Below, one piece after another: positions 57,176 to 64,000 of a DNA stretch of 64,000 nucleotides (positions within the stretch are counted from its first letter, which is position 1; each line of letters opens with the position of its first letter). The notes under the pieces were generated by a model. The model did no database searches and was not told the origin of the DNA. It worked only from the letters and a program-made list of their open reading frames with translations. Location of the stretch: assembly GCF_005780185.1 (NCBI RefSeq), contig NZ_VBUI01000003.1, forward strand, positions 124,001 to 188,000, read 5' to 3'. Made by a program: the position numbers and the translations under genes. The stretch comes from Halomonas urmiana. GTDB lineage: Bacteria > Pseudomonadota > Gammaproteobacteria > Pseudomonadales > Halomonadaceae.

Positions 57176-58513
57176 TCAGCGCGCGCAGGTGCGAAAGCCG
57201 GCCAGAGTGTCGTGGCGGTCCGGGGTGAAGAAGTTGCGGTAGGCGGTGTGGATCAGCCGCGAACGGGTGGCCCAGGCGCCGCCGCGCAGCACGTAGCGCC
57301 CCTCCCGGAACCAGGGGGCCGAGTAGTCGCGATAGAGCTCGGGCGTAAAGCCCGGGAAGGGAGCGAAGGGCGAGGCCGTCCACTCCCAGACGTTGCCCAG
57401 CATCTGGCGACAGCCGAAGGCGCTGTCACCCGCGGGCAGTGCGGCCACGTCCAGCGGGCCCAGGCGCCAGCCGTCCAGGTTGGCGAGGCCGGTGTCCGGC
57501 GGCGCGTCGCCCCAGGGGAAGCGGCGCTTGCCGGGCGCGAGAGCGCTCCCCTCGGCCGACGGCGCGCGGCTGGCGGCCACTTCCCACTCCGCCTCGCTCG
57601 GCAGGCGTCGTCCGGCCCAACGACACCACGCCTCGGCCTCGTGCCAGCTGACGTGCACGACCGGCTGGTGGGGGGGCAGCGGCTGCCAGCGGTCGAAACG
57701 GCGCGCCTCCCAGCGGCCCCGGACGTCCCGGCGCCAGTAGACTGGCGCCGGGAGTCCCTGGGCCTCGCGCCACCGCCACCCGGCCTCGCTCCACAGCTCT
57801 CGCCGCGCGTAGCCGTCGTCGTCGACAAAGGCGGCGAACTCGGCGTTGGTGACCGGTGCCCGGGCGATCGAGAAGGGCGCCACCTCGACTTCCATGGGCG
57901 GCTTCTCGTTGTCGAAGCGGAAGGGCAGGGTCTCGTCGCCGCCCAGTCGATGGCGTCCGCCGGGAATGGCGACATCGCCAGGCAGCGGGCCGGTGGGCCC
58001 CTCTTCCGTGGCCTGGCCAGGAACGGGCGCGCCCAGGTCGGGGGCCGGGTCGCCCAGCGTCTGGCGGGTGTAGAGGAAGGCCTCGCCGTGCATGTCCTCG
58101 TGCAGGGTGGTGAGCTGGTAGACATAGCTCTGGGCGGCGCTGGCGGTGCCGTCGGGCAGGCGCGCGAGCATCGCCGCCTGCACCCGCGACAGGTAGTCCA
58201 GGGTCTTGTCGCGGGAGGGCAGCGGTAGCGCCCAGCGGTCGTCATGGGCGATGCTGCCGGAGTCGAAGAGTCGCTCGGCGCCGGCGAGCCGGTAGTCGGG
58301 CAGGCCGTGGAGGCCGCGCAGGGCGAAGTGGTCGTGGAAGAAGCCGAGGTGGCCGAGCTCCCACAGCGGCGGGTTGACGATCGCCAGCCGTGGGCCGAGT
58401 TCGCGGATATCGAGGGTATCGTGCATCAGCGCCAGGCTGCGGGCGCGGGCATCGACCAGCATCCCGGCCAGCGCGTCGGCGGTGCGAGGAGGCGTGGGCG
58501 GGGTGGCGATCAT
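57176..58513 (-). CDS. senA: selenoneine synthase (EgtB-like)
   Basis: A 445-residue non-haem iron enzyme of the EgtB superfamily. The N-terminal DinB-like domain supplies three iron ligands: H55 (WELGHLGFF) and H138/H142 (LHEDMHGEAF). The C-terminal formylglycine-generating-enzyme-like domain includes RLPSEAEWEVAA, GNVWEWTASPF and YVLRGGAWATR. Spacing of the histidines parallels EgtB. The adjacent divergent senB, plus selD and egtD nearby, point to selenium-carbon bond formation on trimethylhistidine (SenA) rather than sulphur insertion (EgtB). GAGGAGG precedes ATG 58513. The remaining alternative is an EgtB-like ergothioneine enzyme. Confidence 0.85.
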   Translation of the reverse strand: MIATPPTPPRTADALAGMLVDARARSLALMHDTLDIRELGPRLAIVNPPLWELGHLGFFHDHFALRGLHGLPDYRLAGAERLFDSGSIAHDDRWALPLPSRDKTLDYLSRVQAAMLARLPDGTASAAQSYVYQLTTLHEDMHGEAFLYTRQTLGDPAPDLGAPVPGQATEEGPTGPLPGDVAIPGGRHRLGGDETLPFRFDNEKPPMEVEVAPFSIARAPVTNAEFAAFVDDDGYARRELWSEAGWRWREAQGLPAPVYWRRDVRGRWEARRFDRWQPLPPHQPVVHVSWHEAEAWCRWAGRRLPSEAEWEVAASRAPSAEGSALAPGKRRFPWGDAPPDTGLANLDGWRLGPLDVAALPAGDSAFGCRQMLGNVWEWTASPFAPFPGFTPELYRDYSAPWFREGRYVLRGGAWATRSRLIHTAYRNFFTPDRHDTLAGFRTCAR

Positions 58514-58610
58514 GAGGACCTCCTCGAACGGGGAGCGGCAAGAACGGATGAAGGTGCACGGAAGTATGACGGGGGCGAACGATGCAACGCGACATGGCAA
58601 GGGGGGAACA

Positions 58611-59603
58611 GTGTTGAAGGTAGCCTTGATCACCCCGGCGGGTCGAGGCTCCCACGCCGGCAACCGCGCCACGGCGACCCGTTGGGCGGCTAGGCTGCGT
58701 GAGTTGGGCTGTGGCGTGCGGATCGCCGGCCACGAGGACGCCCCGGCGGAATGGCGCGTCGACGGTCGGCCCCCCGACCTGGTGATGGCCCTGCACGCCT
58801 GGCGCAGCCACGGGGCCATCCTCGCCTGCCGCCAGGCCTTTCCGGCGGCTGCCTTGGCCGTGGTGCTGACCGGCACCGACGTCTATCGCTTCCAGCACAG
58901 CCATCCCGAGACGTTCCGGGAAAGTCTCGCGACGGCGGACGTCCTGATCGGCCTGCACGATGCCCTGGACGTGGACCTGCCCGCATCCGTGCTGCCGCGC
59001 CTGCACGTCGTCCACCAGTCGGCGCTGCCCCTACCGGCCGGTGTCCCGCGTCCAGGCCGGCGGCATCTGAACGTGCTGGTGGTGGGCCACCTGCGCGAGG
59101 AGAAGGATCCGCTGCGTGCGGCGCTCGCGGTGCGCGACCTGCCGTCGGGCTCGCGGCTGCGGGTCATCCAGCTGGGCGCCGCCCACGACGAGGGGTGGGC
59201 AGGGGCGGCCCGCGACGAGATGGCGGCCAATCCGCGCTATCGCTGGCTCGGCGACCTGCCGCGCTGGCGGGTGCGCCGGTGGATGGGGCGCGCCCGGCTG
59301 ATGGTGATCAGCTCGCGCATGGAGGGTGGGGCCAACGTGGTCAGCGAGGCCTGCGTGGCGGGCCTGCCGGTGCTGGCCTCCGACATCCTGGGCAACCGCG
59401 GCCTGCTGGGCGACGGCTATGTCGGCTATTTCCCGGTCGTCGATACTGCGGCGCTGGGCGACCTGCTGCGCCGCGCCGAGGCGGAGCCGGCCTTCATCGA
59501 GGGACTGCGCCGCCAGGTGACGGCCCGGGCGCCGTTGTTCACACCCGACGCCGAGCGCGAGGCGCTGGCGAGGGTAATCGCCGCCTGCGGCCTGTCACTC
59601 TGA
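58611..59603 (+). CDS. senB: selenosugar synthase (glycosyltransferase-like)
   Basis: A 330-residue GT4-type glycosyltransferase fold. The N-terminal LITPAGRGSHAGNRATATRW is the distinctive signature of SenB, followed by LVMALHAWRSH and VVLTGTDVYR; the C-terminal half has VVGHLREEKDPLRA and SSRMEGGANVVSEACVAG, the nucleotide-sugar site. SenB joins selenophosphate with UDP-N-acetylhexosamine to give a selenosugar, the selenium donor for SenA. GTG 58611 is chosen because GGGGGG lies just upstream; an in-frame ATG at 58566 lacks a ribosome-binding site. Divergent from senA with a 97-bp spacer. Confidence 0.88.
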   Translation: MLKVALITPAGRGSHAGNRATATRWAARLRELGCGVRIAGHEDAPAEWRVDGRPPDLVMALHAWRSHGAILACRQAFPAAALAVVLTGTDVYRFQHSHPETFRESLATADVLIGLHDALDVDLPASVLPRLHVVHQSALPLPAGVPRPGRRHLNVLVVGHLREEKDPLRAALAVRDLPSGSRLRVIQLGAAHDEGWAGAARDEMAANPRYRWLGDLPRWRVRRWMGRARLMVISSRMEGGANVVSEACVAGLPVLASDILGNRGLLGDGYVGYFPVVDTAALGDLLRRAEAEPAFIEGLRRQVTARAPLFTPDAEREALARVIAACGLSL

Positions 59604-59622
59604 TGCCTTGAGGTGCTTGACG

Positions 59623-60585
59623 TCACGATCGTCCGTCAGGCGCGCCCTCGGGGCGGGCCGGCGAGACGTGCTCCTCCCGCGTCGCCGTTTTGACGGGAGC
59701 GCTGATGCACACCAGGCAGGCCAGGATCAGCGCGATGCCGGTCCAGCCCAGCGCGGGTAGGCGTTCGCCGACGATGACCACCGCCAGTCCCGCCGCCACC
59801 ACCGGTTCGAAGAGCGTGATTGTCGTGGCGGTGCTGGCGGGAATGCGGGCCAGGCCGTGCCCGAAGCAGAGATAGCCCAGGAACATCGGGACCAGGGCCA
59901 TGTAGAGCCCGACCGCGGCATTGCCCCATGAGGCCAGCAGCGGTGCACCGGTCACCAGCAGCACCGGCATCAGCAGCAGGCCGCCGATCCCGAAGGTGGC
60001 GCCCATGGCGGCCCGGGGCGCACTGCCACCTTCCATCAGGCGACGCGCCGTCCACGAGTAGAGGGCATAGCTGAGCCCGGCCAGCAGGCCCAGCAGCACA
60101 CCAGGGATGACATCCGAACCGGTCCCGGTCGGCCCATGGCCGCTCCCCTCGGCCAGGCACAGCAGCAGCATGCCGGCAAGCCCCAGCCCGGCGCCGGCCA
60201 TCCAGCGCCCGGTGAGTCGCAGCCCATCCAGACGAGATTCGATCAGCGCCGAGAGCAGCGGTGCCGAGCCGATGGAGACCACCGTACCGATGGTGACGCC
60301 GGCCAGGCGCATGGAGGCATAGAACGCCAGCGGATAGATCGCCACGGCGACGGCGCCCAGCAGCAGGCATTGCCACCGCGCTCGCAGCAGGCCGGCATGG
60401 CGGCGGATCCGCCGGGCAGAGAGGGCGGCCTGCATCAGGCCGCCGCCGCCCATGGCCACGGCACCGATCGCCACGGCGCTGACGTCGGGTGCGAAGGTCG
60501 CCGCGGTGCCGGTGGTTCCCCAGAGCGTGGCGGCAATGAGGACCGTCGCGATGCCCAGCAGACGCTCCCGGGCCGCCGGGGTCAT
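59623..60585 (-). CDS. EamA/DMT-family transporter in the selenoneine locus
   Basis: A 320-residue protein with ten hydrophobic helices in two EamA repeats (ATVLIAATLWGTTGTAATF at the N-terminus, FLGYLCFGHGLARIPASTATTITLFEPVVAA as the second-repeat motif near residues 235-265). Its ATG overlaps the stop of the selD fusion (ATGA), so the two are translationally coupled. That coupling suggests a link to selenium or to selenoneine transport. No substrate is known from sequence. It runs convergent to senB with only 19 bp between. Confidence 0.8.
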   Translation of the reverse strand: MTPAARERLLGIATVLIAATLWGTTGTAATFAPDVSAVAIGAVAMGGGGLMQAALSARRIRRHAGLLRARWQCLLLGAVAVAIYPLAFYASMRLAGVTIGTVVSIGSAPLLSALIESRLDGLRLTGRWMAGAGLGLAGMLLLCLAEGSGHGPTGTGSDVIPGVLLGLLAGLSYALYSWTARRLMEGGSAPRAAMGATFGIGGLLLMPVLLVTGAPLLASWGNAAVGLYMALVPMFLGYLCFGHGLARIPASTATTITLFEPVVAAGLAVVIVGERLPALGWTGIALILACLVCISAPVKTATREEHVSPARPEGAPDGRS

Positions 60586-62894
60586 GACGCCTCCAGCATG
60601 GTGGTCGTGAGCGTGATGGGCTCCAGCGTCTCGCCGGCGGAGTTGATGCGGCCGATGATCGTGGCGTGCGTGTAGCCCCGGGCGTGCAGGGCCGAGAGGC
60701 AGGCCTCGGCGCGCTCGGCGGGCACCCCGGCGAGCAGGCCTCCGGCGGTCTGGGGGTCGAAGAGCAGCGGGTAGCGCGGGTGCTCGACCCAGGCCGCCTG
60801 GTCGCGAATGGCCCGGCGCAGGCGCACGTTGGCGGGCTGCAGGGAGCTCAGGATGCCGGCGGCGACGGTCTCCTCGGCCCCCTCGAGCAGCGGCAAGGCC
60901 GCCAGGTCGAGTTCGGCATCCACCCCCGAGGGGCGCGTCATCTCCACCAGGTGGCCGAGCAGGCCGAAGCCGGTGAGGTCGGTGCAAGCGGTGGCGCCGT
61001 GCTCATGCAGGCAGGCCGCCCCCTCGCGGTTGGACTGGACCATACTGGCCAGCGCCGCATCGATCCAGCGCCCCCGGGCGGCGAGCCTCGCGTGGGCGGC
61101 GAACAGCGTGCCGGTGCCGATGGGCTTGGTGAGAATCAGCACCTGGCCGGGACGCAGGCCGCCCTTGGTCATCAGGGCCGTGCTGTCGCTGTCGATCAGG
61201 CCGTTGACGGCGAAGCCCAGGGCCAGCTCGCTGCCCTCGCCGGTGTGTCCGCCCACCAGGGCGCAGTCGGCGGCGTTGAGCACCTCCACCGCGCCGCTCA
61301 TCATCTGGAAGACGGTGTCCTCGACCTTGGCCTCGAGCCCCTGGGGCACCGTGGCCACCGCTGTGGCGGTCTGCGCCTCGGCGCCCATGGCGAAGATATC
61401 GCCCAGCGCATGGTTGGCGGCGATCTGGCCGAACACGTAGGGGTCGTCGATGAAGGCGCGGAAGAAGTCCACGGTGTGCACCATGTCCTTGCCGGGCGGC
61501 ACTCGCACCACGGCGGCGTCGTCCGGTGCGTGCAGGCCGACCAGCACCTCCTCGCGCGCGACGGGCTCAAGCGTCGAGAGCGCCCGGGAGAGGGTGGTGG
61601 CGCCCACCTTGGCGCCGCAGCCGCCGCAGCGCATGGCAAGCGCCGAGATCGCCTGGGCGCTCTCGTCCTCGTCCAGCGCCACCCGGCTGCGTGCCGGGGC
61701 CTTCATGGCGTCCTCCGTCATCGGCGGCAGGTCGTTGAAGCGGGCCATGAAGCGCCGGTCGATCCAGTCCTTCCAGCGCCAGGCCCAGTCGCCGGCCAGA
61801 TAGAGCCCGCCACGGGAGGCCACGGCGTGGCGGTCGCCGGTGCTGATCAGCGCCAGCCAGTCACGCTGCGGGCGGTAGGGCGAGAGCGGCCGGCCGGTCA
61901 CGGCGGCGCGCAGGTTGTCGGCCAGCGGGCGGCCCTGGCGCACGGCGAAGACCCCGGCCTTCTCGCGGGGATGATCGACCTGGTGGGCGATGTCGCCGGC
62001 GGCGAAGATCCGCGGGTCCGAGAGTGACTGGAGGGTCTCGCCGACCCGGATGAAGCCGTCGTCGTCGAGCGCCAGCCGGGTGTCCTTGAGCCAGTCGGCG
62101 CCGCCGGCGTTGGTCACCCAGACGATCTCGTCGGCGTCGTGCCAGCGGCCGTCATCCGCCTGCAGCCGGCCCTCCTCGACGGCGACCACCTCGGTGCCGG
62201 CATGCACCGCGACGCCCCGACGGCGCAACGTGGCCTCGAAGTGCCGGCGCACCCGGGGGTTATGGGTCGGCAGGATGTGCTCGCCGCGGGTGAAGAGCGC
62301 GAAGCGAAGCTCGGCCGGGTCGCGCCCCCGGGCGGACAGCTCGCGGCCCAGCCGGTACTGCATGGCCAGCAGCAGCTCGACCCCGCCGGCGCCGCCGCCG
62401 ACCACCGCCACCCGGGTCGTGCCGGGGTGCGCCTCGATGCGCTGGAGCAGCGTCTGCCAGCGGTCGTTGAAGCGGTGGATCGGCTTGACCGGCACGGCGT
62501 GAGCGTCGGCGCCGTGGACCCTGCCCACCCGGGGGGTCGAGCCGATGTTGATCGACAGCCAGTCGTAGGGCACCGGGGGGCGCGAGTGGCACAGCACCCG
62601 GCGCGACTCGTGGTCGATGCCGACGGCCTCGTCGGCGAAGAAGCGGGCCCCGGCGTATTCCGCCAGCCGGCGCAGGTCGATATGCACGTCGTCGTAGCCG
62701 TAGTGCCCGGCGACGTAGCCCGGCAGCATGCCCGAGTAGGGGGTGTGGGTGTCGCGGCAGATCAGGGTGAGCCGCACGCCCGGTTCGGGGCGCATGGCGA
62801 AGCGCTTCAGCACGCCGACGTGGGTATGGCCGCCGCCGACCAGCACGATATCGCGTAACGCTTGTAACCCCAGGGGCGGCTGCGGTTGCTGCAT
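60582..62894 (-). CDS. selD: NADH dehydrogenase-like / selenophosphate synthetase fusion
   Basis: A 770-residue fusion. Residues about 1-390 are a two-dinucleotide-binding flavoprotein of the Ndh type (DIVLVGGGHTHVGVL, VAVVGGGAGGVELLLAM, IFAAGDIAHQ). Residues about 410-770 are SelD: MRCGGCGAKVG has Cys426 and Lys429, matching the catalytic Cys-x2-Lys of SelD; LGDIFAMGAEAQTA, LVGGHTGEG and LLFDPQTAGGLL are further signatures. It uses ATP and selenide to make selenophosphate. No selA, selB, tRNA-Sec or mnmH is nearby, so here it probably feeds SenB (the SenC role). The flavoprotein half may help reduce selenium. Confidence 0.9.
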   Translation of the reverse strand: MQQPQPPLGLQALRDIVLVGGGHTHVGVLKRFAMRPEPGVRLTLICRDTHTPYSGMLPGYVAGHYGYDDVHIDLRRLAEYAGARFFADEAVGIDHESRRVLCHSRPPVPYDWLSINIGSTPRVGRVHGADAHAVPVKPIHRFNDRWQTLLQRIEAHPGTTRVAVVGGGAGGVELLLAMQYRLGRELSARGRDPAELRFALFTRGEHILPTHNPRVRRHFEATLRRRGVAVHAGTEVVAVEEGRLQADDGRWHDADEIVWVTNAGGADWLKDTRLALDDDGFIRVGETLQSLSDPRIFAAGDIAHQVDHPREKAGVFAVRQGRPLADNLRAAVTGRPLSPYRPQRDWLALISTGDRHAVASRGGLYLAGDWAWRWKDWIDRRFMARFNDLPPMTEDAMKAPARSRVALDEDESAQAISALAMRCGGCGAKVGATTLSRALSTLEPVAREEVLVGLHAPDDAAVVRVPPGKDMVHTVDFFRAFIDDPYVFGQIAANHALGDIFAMGAEAQTATAVATVPQGLEAKVEDTVFQMMSGAVEVLNAADCALVGGHTGEGSELALGFAVNGLIDSDSTALMTKGGLRPGQVLILTKPIGTGTLFAAHARLAARGRWIDAALASMVQSNREGAACLHEHGATACTDLTGFGLLGHLVEMTRPSGVDAELDLAALPLLEGAEETVAAGILSSLQPANVRLRRAIRDQAAWVEHPRYPLLFDPQTAGGLLAGVPAERAEACLSALHARGYTHATIIGRINSAGETLEPITLTTTMLEAS

Positions 62895-63051
62895 GAGGGG
62901 GCTCGCTCTAGATTGGTGAGAGGGTTGCGCGAGGGATCCAGGGCTCGCGCCGCGCCCAGTCTAGCCGGATTCCGGCGCGAGAATTTCCCCGGCTCGGGCC
63001 TGCCGCCGGGAATCGCCATCAGCCGGTGGGCTTACCTCTCAGGGGACCTCG

Positions 63052-64000
63052 ATGACTGCAGCCGTGCACTTCCATGACCAGCATGTCGAGGGCGCGGGGG
63101 GCGCGTTTCGCGACGACGTCATCCATGGCCTCGCCGCCGCGCCGAAGGCGCTCTCGCCCAAGCACTTCTATGATGCGCGCGGCTCGCGGCTCTTCGAGGC
63201 CATCTGCGCGCAGCCCGAGTACTACCTGACCCGCACCGAGGAGGGCATCCTCGCCGCGGCCGTCGACGAGATCGCGGCGCTGGTGGGGCCCGATACCCTG
63301 CTGGTCGAGCTCGGCAGCGGCGCCAGCCGCAAGGTGCGGCGCCTGCTCGAGGCGCTGCGCCCCAGCCACTATCTCGGCGTCGACATCTCCCGGGACTTCC
63401 TGCTGCAGAGCACCCGTCGCCTGGCCGCCGACTACCCCTGGCTCGAGGTGCACGCCGCCTGGGGCGATTACTCGGCCGGGGTGCGGATGCCGCCGAGCCT
63501 CGCGGGGCACCGGGCGATGGCCTTCTTCCCGGGCTCGAGCATCGGCAACTTCACGCCCGCCGAGGCCGAGGCCTTCCTCTCCCGCCTGCGCCGGGCGCTG
63601 CCGCCGGGCAGCGGGGTGCTGATCGGCGTCGACCTGGTCAAGGCGCGCGACCGGCTGGAGGCGGCCTACAACGACGCCGCCGGTGTCACCGCGGCCTTCA
63701 ACCTCAACCTGCTCGAACGCATGCGCCGCGAGCTGGGCGCCGAGGTCGAACTCGGGGCCTTCGCCCACCGCGCCGTCTTCAACGAGGCGGCCTCTTGCAT
63801 CGAGATGCACCTGGTCAGCCGGGAACGCCAGGCCATCACCCTCGACGGGCAGCGCTTCGCCTTCGAGCTGGGCGAGACGCTGCATACCGAGAACTCCTGC
63901 AAGTACCGCCTGGAGGACTTCCAGGCGCTGGCCGCGCGGGCCGGCTACCGGTCCGGCGCCGTCTGGCTGGATGACCAGGCGCTGTTCAGCGTGCACTATC
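63052..64000 (+). CDS. egtD: histidine N-alpha-methyltransferase (cut by window end)
   Basis: The frame is open from ATG 63052 to the last base (316 complete codons; EgtD is about 320). It methylates histidine three times with S-adenosylmethionine to give hercynine. Features: PKHFYDARGSRLFEAI (about residue 36), YYLTRTE (about residue 57), the SAM motif LVELGSGASRKV (about residue 84), LGVDISRDFL, FFPGSSIGNFTPAEAE, and VFNEAASCIEMHLVS; NSCKYRLEDF near the C-terminus is typical. Hercynine is the substrate of SenA. It is divergent from selD with a 157-bp spacer. Only the last few residues are missing. Confidence 0.93.
   Translation, partial: MTAAVHFHDQHVEGAGGAFRDDVIHGLAAAPKALSPKHFYDARGSRLFEAICAQPEYYLTRTEEGILAAAVDEIAALVGPDTLLVELGSGASRKVRRLLEALRPSHYLGVDISRDFLLQSTRRLAADYPWLEVHAAWGDYSAGVRMPPSLAGHRAMAFFPGSSIGNFTPAEAEAFLSRLRRALPPGSGVLIGVDLVKARDRLEAAYNDAAGVTAAFNLNLLERMRRELGAEVELGAFAHRAVFNEAASCIEMHLVSRERQAITLDGQRFAFELGETLHTENSCKYRLEDFQALAARAGYRSGAVWLDDQALFSVHY

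Noticed and set aside
57176-58513. plain EgtB (ergothioneine) assignment
   Set aside because: egtC and egtE are absent and the gene is divergent from a SenB-type glycosyltransferase with a SelD fusion nearby, which supports SenA. EgtB remains the fallback.
60582-62894. selenocysteine codon or SECIS element in selD
   Set aside because: The catalytic position is an ordinary cysteine codon and no in-frame TGA interrupts the gene.

Overview
The window is GC-rich, gene-dense chromosomal DNA from a gammaproteobacterium. The gene content fits a moderately halophilic member of the Halomonadaceae (Halomonas-like): aromatic-acid and tryptophan catabolism, several Na+-coupled transporter families (NSS and SSS), and a second F-type ATPase of the N-ATPase class, which is frequent in halophiles and marine bacteria. 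This is an inference from gene families; there is no rRNA or other taxonomic marker in the window. I see no tRNA, rRNA, CRISPR array, integrase or intact insertion sequence.

Left part (1-11.9 kb). A scrap zone with a broken IS481-type transposase and a broken BKACE gene (1-630) is followed by the lower beta-ketoadipate pathway pcaI-pcaJ-pcaF-pcaD, divergent from its IclR regulator pcaR, with clear PcaR-like operator dyads. Next comes a kynurenine module: an Lrp-type regulator, divergent from kynU, an HGGYW-type formamidase-like hydrolase and an NSS transporter. A DUF2252 protein and a flavin-reductase-like protein follow.

Middle part (11.9-40.6 kb). A metallophosphoesterase gene is interrupted by a ~3.7-kb foreign segment that carries a von Willebrand A-domain autotransporter and a lipoprotein hydrolase; the segment is bounded by a 95-bp duplicated gene piece differing only at synonymous positions. 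Then come two paralogous copies of a two-gene module, a GCS2-like carboxylate-amine ligase plus an AstE/aspartoacylase-like zinc deacylase, separated by ogt, an SSS symporter with a 42-aa partner, and an EamA/LysR pair. Further on are selO, a family-3 amino-acid ABC transporter, katG, a secreted cupin, a LysR/mmsA pair, a large P-loop protein of unknown role, and the scar of a branched-chain-type ABC transporter.

Right part (40.7-64 kb). This holds an AhpD-like protein, a PLD-helicase-DUF3427 protein, the first half of a TPP riboswitch joined to an N-terminally truncated SSS symporter, a lipoprotein coupled to ilvD, an orphan arginine deiminase, the nine-gene N-ATPase operon (order D-C-Q-R-B-E-F-A-G), and finally a selenoneine-type locus: senA, senB, an EamA transporter, an Ndh-SelD fusion (senC role) and egtD, which runs off the window end. 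Together the last genes would make trimethylhistidine (EgtD), selenophosphate (SelD), a selenosugar (SenB) and selenoneine (SenA). The selenoneine locus and the duplicated ligase/deacylase module are the most interesting content.
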